Origin: Lachnospiraceae bacterium
Lineage (GTDB): Bacteria; Bacillota; Clostridia; Lachnospirales; Lachnospiraceae
Reading direction: 5' to 3'
Length of the DNA stretch: 64,000 nt
Assembly (NCBI GenBank): GCA_021202465.1
Contig: JAJQCZ010000023.1
Coordinates: 1-64,000 of the forward strand
Program-made: the position numbers and the translations under genes
The notes under the pieces: model-generated
Databases searched by the model: none
What the model was told of the DNA's origin: nothing
What the model saw: the letters and a program-made list of their open reading frames with translations, nothing else
In this document: piece by piece, positions 34,198-42,767 of the stretch
Layout of the letters: every line of letters begins with the position of its first letter
How positions within the stretch are numbered: position 1 is the first letter of the stretch

Positions 34198-35517
34198 ATG
34201 GAACAAATTTCCATGATGCAGCAGGACGATGAATCCTCTTTTGGCCGCCTGAAGGTGCATGTTCTGTCCGCTTTCTCCCAGAGTCCGGTCGCGGAGGCGT
34301 ACATCCGGATCTTTCGGGAAGAGGATTCCGGAAGCACTCTGACAGGGGATGATTCGGAGGATGCGGCGACAGGAAATCAATCCGCGGACGTGCTGGCGGA
34401 AGCCGACACGGACAGCTCCGGCCTGACAGAATTCTTTCGCCTTCCGGCTCCCCCGGTCTCCTACAGTCTGGAACCGGGAGAGTCCAGACCTTATGCCCGC
34501 TATCGGCTCACCGTTACCGCCGGAGGCTATGAGCCCCTCACAATCGACGGCCTGGAGATTCTGGCGCAGACAGACTCCCTGCAGACCGTCACCCTGCGTC
34601 CGCTGGCTTCACCGCCCTATCCCTTCGATCCCATCGTCATCACCGACAACACTCTATATGGAGATTTTCCGGAAAAGATCGCCGAGTCAGAGACCAAGGA
34701 GCTCACCGAGGGCGGAGAAATCGTCCTCAGCCGGGTCGTGGTGCCGGAGACCATCGTGGTGCACGACGGCGCCCCCACCGACCGCTCGGCGCAGGATTTC
34801 TTCGTCCCCTACCGGGATTATATCAAGAACGTGGCCTGCTCGGAGATCTATGCCACCTGGAACCCCGCCGCCATCCGCGCCAACGTTCTGGTCATCCTCT
34901 CCTTTACACTGAACCGGGTATACACAGAATGGTATCGAAATAAGGGCTATGATTTCACGATTACCTCCTCCACAGCCTATGACCAGAAATGGACCTACGG
35001 GCAGAACATCTTCCAGTCCATCTCCGACATCGTGGATGAGCTTTTTACGGCCTATCTCTCCCGCCCCAATGTGAAGCAGCCCATCCTCACCCAGTACTGC
35101 GACGGACGGCGGGTCAGCTGTCCCAACTGGCTGAGTCAGTGGGGCTCCCAGTCGCTGGCGGAGAGCGGTTATTCAGCGATTCAGATCCTCCGGTATTATT
35201 ACGGGGAATCCATTTACATCAACACGGCGGAGGAGATCTCCGGCATCCCCTATTCCTGGCCCGGCTCTGATCTCACCGTCGGCTCAACCGGGCAGAAAGT
35301 CACCCAGTTCCAGGAACAGTTAAACACCATCGCCGGCGCCTATCCGGCCATCCCCACCATTGCCATCGACGGCATCTATGGTTCCGCCACAAAGAACGCC
35401 GTCCGCACCTTTCAGGAGGTCTTCGGGCTCCCCGCCACCGGCGTCACCGATTACAGCACCTGGTTCAAGATCTCGCAGATCTTTGTGGGGGTCAGCGGCA
35501 TCGCGGAGCTGGTATGA
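34198..35517 (+). CDS. Peptidoglycan-binding protein, spore cortex-lytic type
   Basis: A 439-residue protein with no signal peptide. The first third (about residues 15-135) is a carboxypeptidase-regulatory-like beta domain (GRLKVHVLSAFSQSPVAEAYIRIF and YRLTVTAGGYEPLTIDGLEI) interrupted by an acidic insert. The middle (about 195-330) resembles a SpoIID-type stretch (YIKNVACSEIYATWNPAAIRANVLVILSFTLNRV, then FTAYLSRPNV and GWGSQ-like WGSQSLAESGY). The C-terminal 75 residues are a PG_binding_1 repeat (GQKVTQFQEQLNTIA to AVRTFQEVFGLPATG). The mix is known from Clostridia proteins annotated as spore cortex-lytic. The mechanism is not shown. AGGTT lies before the ATG; terminator at 35552. Confidence 0.75.
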   Translation: MEQISMMQQDDESSFGRLKVHVLSAFSQSPVAEAYIRIFREEDSGSTLTGDDSEDAATGNQSADVLAEADTDSSGLTEFFRLPAPPVSYSLEPGESRPYARYRLTVTAGGYEPLTIDGLEILAQTDSLQTVTLRPLASPPYPFDPIVITDNTLYGDFPEKIAESETKELTEGGEIVLSRVVVPETIVVHDGAPTDRSAQDFFVPYRDYIKNVACSEIYATWNPAAIRANVLVILSFTLNRVYTEWYRNKGYDFTITSSTAYDQKWTYGQNIFQSISDIVDELFTAYLSRPNVKQPILTQYCDGRRVSCPNWLSQWGSQSLAESGYSAIQILRYYYGESIYINTAEEISGIPYSWPGSDLTVGSTGQKVTQFQEQLNTIAGAYPAIPTIAIDGIYGSATKNAVRTFQEVFGLPATGVTDYSTWFKISQIFVGVSGIAELV

Positions 35518-35551
35518 GGCCATATTTCGTATGAAGACACTGTGCAAAAAT

Positions 35552-35582
35552 GCCCTCAGGAATAAAACCGAGGGCATTTTTC
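35552..35582 (+). terminator. Terminator after the peptidoglycan-binding gene
   Basis: GCCCTC and GAGGGC stem with a short loop followed by ATTTTTC; 30 bp after the stop codon. Confidence 0.85.
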
Positions 35583-35624
35583 AAGATATTCAGTAATGTG
35601 TTGTCAAAACCATCGACGAATCTC

Positions 35625-36380
35625 TCATACACAGCTTTGCACGAATGCTGTGATAATATTTTGTTGTGTCGTATCGGCCTCCGTCATCATTTCCGGATGC
35701 CACTGCACAGCCAGGAAAAAGCGATCTGACGGATTATTCAACTCCACCGCTTCCAGAATACCATCCTCGGACCATGCTGCAGCCCGCAGACCGGGGGCGC
35801 ATCGTTCCACCGCCATATGATGGAAAGAATTTACTCCGAGGCGCTCCGAACGAACTATTTCCTTCAAAAGAGAATCGTTTTCCACATTCACCCAATGAGA
35901 AGGGTGCTGTCTGGGGTACATGGGAAGAGTATGCGGTGAGAGTCCCTTGTCCGGAATATGCTGAATCAGCGTTCCCCCCAAAGCCACATTGAACAGCTGA
36001 ATCCCCCGGCAGATTCCCAGCAGAGGTTTCTTTGTATGCTCCAGTAAATGATGAAAGAGAAAAAGCTCCTGTTCATCCCGCTCCGGAATAACATTTCCGG
36101 TCTTTCCCGTAGAAGCCTGACCAAAATGCAGCGGGTCCACATCACTGCCTCCGCTGAAAAGCACGCCATCAACACAGTCCGCCAGACGAAGGGTGATTTC
36201 CCAATCAGAATCGTTCCGGAGAACAGGAAGTATGATCGGAATTCCTCCCGCGCGCTGGACTGAAGTGATATAATCATCCGCAAGCTTCTGCCATTCCTGC
36301 TCCGCCGCGCCAATTCCCTCCGCAAATTCGGCAGAACCGTCAAACATATAATTCGCCGTAATTCCAATGACAGGCTTCAT
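35625..36380 (-). CDS. Gamma-glutamyl-gamma-aminobutyrate hydrolase family protein
   Basis: A 251-residue class I glutamine amidotransferase-like hydrolase of the PuuD/peptidase C26 family. It shows GVLFSGGSDVDPLHFGQ, the nucleophile in PLLGICRGIQLFNVALGG, LIQHIP, NSFHHMAVERCAPGLRAAAWSEDGILEAVE and the catalytic His/Glu in AVQWHPEMM. PuuD cleaves gamma-glutamyl-GABA; homologues cleave other gamma-glutamyl amides. Its start overlaps the stop of the symporter gene (ATGA), which suggests that an imported gamma-glutamyl compound is hydrolysed inside the cell. Confidence 0.92.
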   Translation of the reverse strand: MKPVIGITANYMFDGSAEFAEGIGAAEQEWQKLADDYITSVQRAGGIPIILPVLRNDSDWEITLRLADCVDGVLFSGGSDVDPLHFGQASTGKTGNVIPERDEQELFLFHHLLEHTKKPLLGICRGIQLFNVALGGTLIQHIPDKGLSPHTLPMYPRQHPSHWVNVENDSLLKEIVRSERLGVNSFHHMAVERCAPGLRAAAWSEDGILEAVELNNPSDRFFLAVQWHPEMMTEADTTQQNIITAFVQSCV

Positions 36381-37791
36381 GCATGCTCCTCCGTCTTTCC
36401 TTCTTCAAACCTGCGTTCTTCTTCGATCCATTTATTCCACTTGACTTTTTTCCATTTATCCGGATCTGCAAAATATTCTTCCGTCAGTTCCTCCACATCT
36501 TTGTGACACCAGAATACGCCGATCAGGTTAAAGAAGATAGTGAGGAAGAGCACAAAATCCAGATAGTTAATCAGTGCTTCAATCCCCACGGTGCCGCCGT
36601 AGAAAATCAGTGCCAGCATGGCTACTCTGCCAACAATACGAATTTTATCTCCGAAAAGCCGTGCTAACGTAGTACAGCCGAATTCAACCTGTGCACAGGC
36701 AGTTGTGAATGTAAACAGGACCAGACAAAGTGTTACAATCAGATTGCCCACTGTTCCCAGGCTGGAACCAAAAGCCACTGCCGTCATGGTAGAAGCCGTC
36801 ACGCCTTCCTGACTCCATACGCCCGTGCAAAGAATAACCAGACAGGTCATACTGCAGACGACGATGGTGTCAAAGAAAACCTCAAACACACCCCACATAC
36901 TCTGCTGAATCGGATGATTGACCTCTGCGACTGAATGAGCAATGGTGACATAACCAACACCAGCATCATTCGAATAAACGCCACGACAAATGCCCCAACG
37001 AATACAGGCTGCTAACGTCGCACCGCCAAAACCGCCGACAGCAGCTCTCCCGGTAAATGCATAGCGGAAGATCATGACAAATACTTCCGGAACTTTGGAA
37101 ATATTCATGCCAATCACAATCAGTGCACCCAGAATGTATAAAATACTCATGGTCGGGACGACTTTTTCTGACAGAGAGAGCAGATTTTTCATGCCTCCCA
37201 GCACAACCAGGGCGCATAACACTGTAAGGCAGATGACAGCAGCCGTTCTGGGTACGCCCAGTGCCGCAACGTTATCTACACCTGAACCGATTTGCGCCGG
37301 TGCTGCGATAAACATGCAGGCTGTACAGACAACCGCGTAAATAATGGCCAGCCACTTCCAACCAGTTGCTTCATACAGATAAATGTGAGGTCCGCCTGTC
37401 CATTTTCCGTTCTTATCAAGATGACGGTATTTCATAGCCAGCGTCACTTCTGAATATTTCACGACACAGGCCATCAGACCGGCGACCCACAGCCAGAACA
37501 CACCCCCGGGCCCCCATAGGCAATCGCAATCGCTGTTCCCACAATGTTGCCTGCCCCCAGTGTTGATGCGAGAGCTCCGGTGACCGCCTGCCAGCCACTG
37601 AATTTGCCATTCTCGCCCTTTTTACCAAACGATGCGATGATCGTATTTTTCAGAATAAAGGGCAGCTTACAAAATTGCAGGAACCGCAGGCGAACGGACA
37701 AGTAGAAACCGCCCCCTGCAATGGCAAGCAGCATGGGAATACCCCAGACCCAGTTTGTAAAAGCCAGGATTGCATCTGAAATAGCAGCCAT
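36377..37791 (-). pseudogene. Sodium:alanine symporter family (AGCS), frameshifted
   Basis: Two reading frames together make one normal-length AGCS amino acid:cation symporter. The upstream frame (37791 to about 37505) encodes MAAISDAILAFTNWVWGIP through STLGAGNIVGTAIAIAYGGPG, the family signature. The downstream frame (about 37507 to 36377) continues with FWLWVAGLMACVVKYSEVTLAMKYR. The break falls in a run of five G (minus strand; 37503-37507) after CC, where one extra G restores a continuous protein. Ten or so membrane spans are visible overall. Either the gene is inactive, or the tract varies, or a base was missed in sequencing. AGGAGG precedes the ATG; the downstream hydrolase is coupled. 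Confidence 0.85.
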
Positions 37792-37973
37792 AATGTTTCC
37801 TCCTCAGAATTATTTGACAAATCACAGGAACTGTTCCTTTGTCTTTCTGAGAAAAGGATACACGTTGGACTATTCTCCATGTCAATCGGCTTATTTTTAA
37901 TAATTCCCCGAAAGTTTGAATTTCGGCTCCATCTTTTTCTTTTACAGATTCTTTATTCGAAAACCATGGACTG

Positions 37974-39221
37974 TTACTCCTTCTTTCCCGGATTTTTTCT
38001 GGCATTAAAATAATCCATGTACAGCTTCTCCCCTTTTTGATGGCACTCAAAGCTGTATTGATCTGAGCTTTCCAGGATAACTCCAATCGGCTGTATATCG
38101 CATTTATAACCGGCCCGCCGATAATATTGTTCCAGCAGATTTTTATTGTATCCGTAGCAGCTTCCCTCCGGATACTTGCGGTGAAGCGCTGTAAGACTTT
38201 TGGCGTTTGGAGAGTAACTCAGCGCAGCTCCGAGAACCATTGAATCCGATGCCAGATAAGGAGCCATATCCTGAAGATAAAAGTTCTGGAAATACAGACT
38301 ATGCTCATTATCACCCATAAAATCTATAAGAATATCAACACAGTGATATTTTAAGGGATAGCGTATTGAAGCATCTGCAATATAGAGAATATTAAGATTC
38401 AGATTCAGGAATTCGATGTTTCTCTTATACATTTCCAGAACTTCCGGGTATTTGTCTGTAATAATATAAATATTATCCCGGTTCAGCAGCTTCAGATGAT
38501 CATAAAGGAAGAAATAACCGTTGCAATGGCCTTCCAGAATGATTTTCTTCTGATTGGCATCCTGCTGAAGTTCCCTCAGTGCAAGGTCTTTGCATCGCTG
38601 CAGATACGTAACAAAATTTTCGCTGACATTCCGGTAAAGGCCCCTCTTCAGATCAGGACTGTCATAAGGCGCTGTGTAAAGGTTCCCTGTCTTTACAATA
38701 CCATTCTCTACCTGTACCTGATAACCGCAATCACAGCGCAGCGTTCCCTGATAGACATACCTGCTGTCCAGCGCAGCCATTTCCAGGGTTAAATCCCCTC
38801 CGCAATAAGGACACATCAACAATGGCAGCGCCTGAAGCGGCACCCCGGTCTTTTTTCTCTGCGGCATATCGCGCTGCAGCAGCCGTTTGCTCTCGGCATC
38901 AATGTTATCACAAATCTTCCGCAAACTCTCAATGCTTTCCTCAAGCTTCGCCTTTTTATGATCAAAAAAATCCTGTATATCCTGAATGCTCTCCGGCTCA
39001 ACCATGGTACTCACCCGAAGAACAGACATATATTCCCGGATTTCTTTCAATGAGAAACTCCACTCCTTCAGACGCAGAATGGTTTCCATATCCCGGCACT
39101 CCCGTTCGCCGAATTGATACTGTGCTCCACTGTCCTCCGGAATCAGCAAGCCGTTGTTGATGTAAAAACGCACCGTGTCGCGGGAAACCCCATATTTCGC
39201 GGCAAATTCTCCAATTCTCAT
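37974..39221 (-). CDS. MerR regulator fused to a zinc ribbon and a methyltransferase-like domain
   Basis: A 415-residue protein in three parts. Residues 1-70 are a MerR winged helix (MRIGEFAAKYGVSRDTVRFY, NNGLLIPE, LKEWSFSLKEIREYM), followed by a coiled coil to about 125. Residues 137-165 carry CPYC and CDC, a four-cysteine zinc-ribbon pattern. From about 200 to 390 the sequence looks like a class I Rossmann methyltransferase: KIILEGHCNGYFFLYDHLK, IYIITDKYPEVLEMYKRNIE, NILYIADASIRYPLKYHCVDILIDFMG, then DMAPYLASDSMVLGA. GAGG six bases before the ATG at 39221 sets the start. It is placed directly upstream of the symporter and hydrolase genes. The fusion is unusual; ligand and activity are unknown. 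Confidence 0.8.
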   Translation of the reverse strand: MRIGEFAAKYGVSRDTVRFYINNGLLIPEDSGAQYQFGERECRDMETILRLKEWSFSLKEIREYMSVLRVSTMVEPESIQDIQDFFDHKKAKLEESIESLRKICDNIDAESKRLLQRDMPQRKKTGVPLQALPLLMCPYCGGDLTLEMAALDSRYVYQGTLRCDCGYQVQVENGIVKTGNLYTAPYDSPDLKRGLYRNVSENFVTYLQRCKDLALRELQQDANQKKIILEGHCNGYFFLYDHLKLLNRDNIYIITDKYPEVLEMYKRNIEFLNLNLNILYIADASIRYPLKYHCVDILIDFMGDNEHSLYFQNFYLQDMAPYLASDSMVLGAALSYSPNAKSLTALHRKYPEGSCYGYNKNLLEQYYRRAGYKCDIQPIGVILESSDQYSFECHQKGEKLYMDYFNARKNPGKKE

Positions 39222-39419
39222 CCCATTCCTCGCTTTCACACGACTCGAAGCCAAAGTGTTTTTCCAAAATAATACGACGTTTTCCTTCTTCTTAGTAGCA
39301 TACAGGAATTTTATAATTTTTGCAAATCAATCAGAAGGTAGCTTTTTCACCTCATATCCACCTGCACCGATTGCATATAGCGTAATCCATAAAACATAAA
39401 ACTCATTTATGAGCACAAA

Positions 39420-39476
39420 GAGCCCCAGGGGCTGCCTGATACCAACGTCAGACAGCCCCCGGGGCTTGTGTAAGGA
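39420..39476 (-). terminator. Terminator-like hairpin after gtrA
   Basis: A long inverted repeat: AGCCCCAGGGGCTGCCTGA pairs with TCAGACAGCCCCCGGGGCT with few mismatches. It follows the GtrA gene on the minus strand, which then reads TCTTTGTG. The T-tract is weak but the stem is about 19 bp. Confidence 0.7.
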
Positions 39477-39491
39477 AAGAATGATTGGCTT

Positions 39492-40061
39492 TTACTTTTT
39501 CGCTTCCCCTTCCGGGAAGATGATCTTATTGACGAAGAAGAAAATCACCATGGAAATTCCCCCGTTTAACACGGTCGTTCCGATGTTATAAATGAAGTCC
39601 GGAACCAGAAGACCCGCGACGGCGACCCAGATGCAGTTGATGGAGTTCACAATGCAGGTGATCACCACGAAGGCTGCCAGATACCAGGCGATCTGCATTT
39701 TGAGATTGCCCTTGCTGCGGAACACAAAGTTCCTCTGAATCGGGAAGTTGATGCACTCCCCGATGACCATGGCGACCATGTAGGCACAGAAGTATGCCAG
39801 TCCGCCGTGGGCGCTGTCATAACCAAGGGTGTTCCACTCGAAGGTCTCCCCAAACAGCGTCATCTCGATGCCCGGCCAGCCGAACGCCCGGTCTCCCAGG
39901 AAGACAAAGGCCGCCGGCAGGAACTGAAGCAAAATGTATTTTAACACGGTGACGAGGTTGCTGACGATGACGAACAGTCCGCCCTCTCTGACCCATTTGG
40001 CGGTCGAAGGATACTTGTCCGCGAAGCCGCCCCATACCCGGTTCCAGGCTGCAATGATCAT
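39492..40061 (-). CDS. GtrA-family membrane protein
   Basis: A 189-residue protein with four predicted spans. GGLFVIVSNLVTVLKYILLQFLP, YMVAMVIGECINFPIQRNFVFRSKG (the QRNFVF motif is typical of GtrA) and two C-terminal spans match the GtrA/DPMS family, thought to move lipid-linked sugars across the membrane. Its ATG overlaps the stop of the GH3 gene (40058-40061), so they are coupled. No glycosyltransferase is adjacent, which is unusual for GtrA. Confidence 0.85.
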   Translation of the reverse strand: MIIAAWNRVWGGFADKYPSTAKWVREGGLFVIVSNLVTVLKYILLQFLPAAFVFLGDRAFGWPGIEMTLFGETFEWNTLGYDSAHGGLAYFCAYMVAMVIGECINFPIQRNFVFRSKGNLKMQIAWYLAAFVVITCIVNSINCIWVAVAGLLVPDFIYNIGTTVLNGGISMVIFFFVNKIIFPEGEAKK

Positions 40062-42607
40062 AGATTTTCCTCCTTTGCCGACCGTTTATTTTTTTCAGGA
40101 CATACGCGGCTTTCCTGCTCCTGTTTTCTCAGCGTTTTCGCCAGCGCGGTATTGCAGGCCTGATTGTGAATCATGGCTACCAGAGTCCGCAGCAGACCGA
40201 GGATCCAGAATCCCCTCAGTTCCATGACCAGGCCGTCGACGACGGCCAGATCAATCAGATCCACGTATTTCGCGGTACCGCGCAGCGGCATATTATACAC
40301 GAATTCCACGTTCAGATCCGGCTGTCCCTTTTCGATGCTGCTCTTCTCCATCCCGGAAAGGATGCCGCAGATCAGCCACCCGAGCGGCGCCCGGCTGTGC
40401 TTCAAGTCACGCATCGCGCTGTTGCGGTGCATACCCTGAGGAGGCTGCGGAATGGGCCGGCCCAGCAGAATCTCAAAGTCCCGGTCACTGACGTCCTGCA
40501 CCTTCCCGGTCCGGTAACAAGAAGAAACCGCTGCCGTCTCATAGGGGTTCGGCGCCTCCGTGCCCTTTACCTCCAGCCGGGTCGTGAGCTTTCTCTCGCG
40601 GCTGGAGGCTCCGACAGTGAGGAGGTAGGTCCCTCCCTCGATCTCCCAGCTTCCGGTCTTTACATTAAAATAGCGAAATGCTTTATCATCGAGCGGAATG
40701 CTGACCCGCCGGCTCTCCCCGGGCTGCAGAAAGACCTTGGCAAATCCCTTCAGCTCCTTTGTCGGCCGGAAGATCTCCGCATCCGGTTTGGATATGTAGA
40801 GCTGCGCGATCTCAGCCCCTGCCCGGCGGCCGGTGTTTGTCAGGGTAAAGGTGACGGCTCTGTCTGCCGCGTCTTCGCCTTCGTCTCTGCTCCGGCGTCC
40901 CTTACGGAATTCCTTCCCTTTTTCCTCCACGCTGAGATCCGAATAGGCGAAGGTCGTATAGCTCAAGCCATATCCGAAGGGAAAGAGTACCGGGATCCCG
41001 GCCGTATCATAATACCGGTATCCGACATACAGGCCTTCCCGGTAGCAGGAATTCCAGCCGCACGCCGGGTAATCCTGCCGGGTCGGCACGTCCTCATAAG
41101 ACAGAGGCAGCGTCTCCGCCAGCTTCCCGCAGGGATTCACCTTTCCCGTGATCACCTCCGCCATGGCCGCGGCGCCCGCTTCTCCGCCCAGATATCCGTG
41201 AACCACCGCCTGTGCATGACCAATCCAGGGCATCTCCACCGGACTGCCGGCCGTAAGGATTACGGCCACCTTCGGATTGGCAGCCGCCACGACTCCCAGC
41301 ACCCGTGCCTGATTCTCATGCAGTTTCATATGGTCCCTGTCGCGGCCTTCCGATTCGGAGATCTCATCCAGCCCCATATAAAAGAGAACCACATCCGCCT
41401 GCCGGGCCGCCTCCACGGCTTCCGTCTCCAGCAGTGCATCCCCGCCTCCGTTTCGCAGATATGCAGCGCTGCGGGAAACGATCTGCAGGCCTTCCTTCTC
41501 CAGCGCTTCACAGGGATCTTCGACCGTTTCCGTCCTGACGACAGAGCTACCGGCTCCCTGAAAACGGGGCTTCTCCGCGAAATCGCCCAGCACGGCCACC
41601 CTGGTACCCTTCGCCAGCGGGAAAAAGTCTCCTTCATTTTTCAAAAGCACAATGGATTCTGCGGCAGCTTTCCGGGCAAGCTCGTGATGCTGCGCATACA
41701 TCCCGTCAAACGCCGTTTTCTCCGCCTGTTTCCTGACCTTCTCATGCGCCGTCAGTATCAGCCCCAGCAGCTCATCCACCCGTTCGTCGATCTCCGTCTC
41801 GGTGATCTTCCCGTTCTGGATTCCCTGCAGCAGCTCTCTGGCACTGCCGAGGCCCGCCCCCGGCATCTCAAGGTTCGCACCGTTTTTCGTGGCTTCCACG
41901 ACATCGTTGCCGCCGCCCCAGTCGGTGACCACCGCACCTTCGAAGCCCCATTCCTCCCGCAGGATCTCCTGCAGAAGATGTTTGTTCTCGTTGGCATACA
42001 CGCCGTTCGCCTGATTGTAGGAGGTCATGATCGCCCGCGGCTTCCCCTCCCGGACCGCGATCTCAAATCCGGTCAGATAGATTTCCCGCAGGGTTCGCTC
42101 ATCTACGACAGAATTGCCCGCCATGCGGCGCGTCTCCTGTGAATTCACGGCAAAATGCTTTGGACAGGCACTGCCGCCCGTCTCCTGAATGCCCCGCACA
42201 TAGGCCGCCGCCATCTTGCCGGACAGGTACGGATCCTCGGAAAAATACTCGAAATTGCGCCCGCACAGCGGATTTCTCTTGATATTAAGCCCCGGCCCCA
42301 GCAGCACATGAACCCCCTGCTTCACGGCCTCCTCGCCCAGCGCCCGGCCGACCTCTTCCCCGAGCGCCTCGTCCCAGGAATTCGCCATTGTCGCCGCCGT
42401 CGGGAAGCAGGTCGCCGTCTGGGATTCATTCAGACCCAGATGATCCGCCTCCCCCAGCTGCTTGCGCAGACCGTTCGGCCCGTCCGACATCCAGATGGAA
42501 GGGATCTGATGATGGGGAAAATCCCGCGTCTCCCAGGTATTTTTCCCGGAGAGAAAAGCACATTTTTCTTCGATGGTCATTTCAGAAACTATCTCAGCAT
42601 ATTTCAT
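40058..42607 (-). CDS. Glycoside hydrolase family 3 (beta-glucosidase type)
   Basis: An 849-residue GH3 enzyme in the standard domain order. TIM-barrel domain: SIWMSDGPNGLR, GPGLNIKRNPLCGRNFEYFSEDPYLSG, Lys150-His151 in CPKHFAVNSQETRR, and nucleophile Asp229 in GAVVTDWGGG. Second domain: AAESIVLLKNEGDFFPLAKG, GLDEISESEGRDRDHMKL. Fibronectin-like domain after GYGLSYTTFAYS. The last 130 residues, beyond the usual end, include a hydrophobic stretch (GFWILGLLRTLVAMIH) and a basic tail of unknown purpose. There is no signal peptide, so it should act in the cytoplasm on imported oligosaccharides or glycosides. Coupled to gtrA downstream. Confidence 0.94.
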   Translation of the reverse strand: MKYAEIVSEMTIEEKCAFLSGKNTWETRDFPHHQIPSIWMSDGPNGLRKQLGEADHLGLNESQTATCFPTAATMANSWDEALGEEVGRALGEEAVKQGVHVLLGPGLNIKRNPLCGRNFEYFSEDPYLSGKMAAAYVRGIQETGGSACPKHFAVNSQETRRMAGNSVVDERTLREIYLTGFEIAVREGKPRAIMTSYNQANGVYANENKHLLQEILREEWGFEGAVVTDWGGGNDVVEATKNGANLEMPGAGLGSARELLQGIQNGKITETEIDERVDELLGLILTAHEKVRKQAEKTAFDGMYAQHHELARKAAAESIVLLKNEGDFFPLAKGTRVAVLGDFAEKPRFQGAGSSVVRTETVEDPCEALEKEGLQIVSRSAAYLRNGGGDALLETEAVEAARQADVVLFYMGLDEISESEGRDRDHMKLHENQARVLGVVAAANPKVAVILTAGSPVEMPWIGHAQAVVHGYLGGEAGAAAMAEVITGKVNPCGKLAETLPLSYEDVPTRQDYPACGWNSCYREGLYVGYRYYDTAGIPVLFPFGYGLSYTTFAYSDLSVEEKGKEFRKGRRSRDEGEDAADRAVTFTLTNTGRRAGAEIAQLYISKPDAEIFRPTKELKGFAKVFLQPGESRRVSIPLDDKAFRYFNVKTGSWEIEGGTYLLTVGASSRERKLTTRLEVKGTEAPNPYETAAVSSCYRTGKVQDVSDRDFEILLGRPIPQPPQGMHRNSAMRDLKHSRAPLGWLICGILSGMEKSSIEKGQPDLNVEFVYNMPLRGTAKYVDLIDLAVVDGLVMELRGFWILGLLRTLVAMIHNQACNTALAKTLRKQEQESRVCPEKNKRSAKEENL

Positions 42608-42646
42608 CGTTTACCCCCTTATATCTCTATCCTGTTCGCAGACTGT

Positions 42647-42734
42647 CTTTCCAAAAGATTCAAGGCCTTACCAGGCTTTGAATCCTTTGGAAAGCTCTCC
42701 GGCGGCGCTGCCGCCGGAGAACCCTCTCAGGGTT
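42647..42734. repeat. Three tandem hairpins between the lipoprotein and GH3 genes
   Basis: Three adjacent palindromes: 42647-42694 (48 bp, CTTTCCAAAAGATTCAAGG pairing across a short loop with a few mismatches), 42696-42720 (TCTCCGGCGG/CCGCCGGAGA around a 5-base loop) and 42720-42734 (AACCCTCTCAGGGTT). None has a T-run. The compact order suggests a dispersed intergenic repeat unit that may also act as a transcript-end stabiliser. No second copy in this window. Confidence 0.65.
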
Positions 42735-42767
42735 AAGAAGGAAAATGTTACAATGAACCTTATCACC

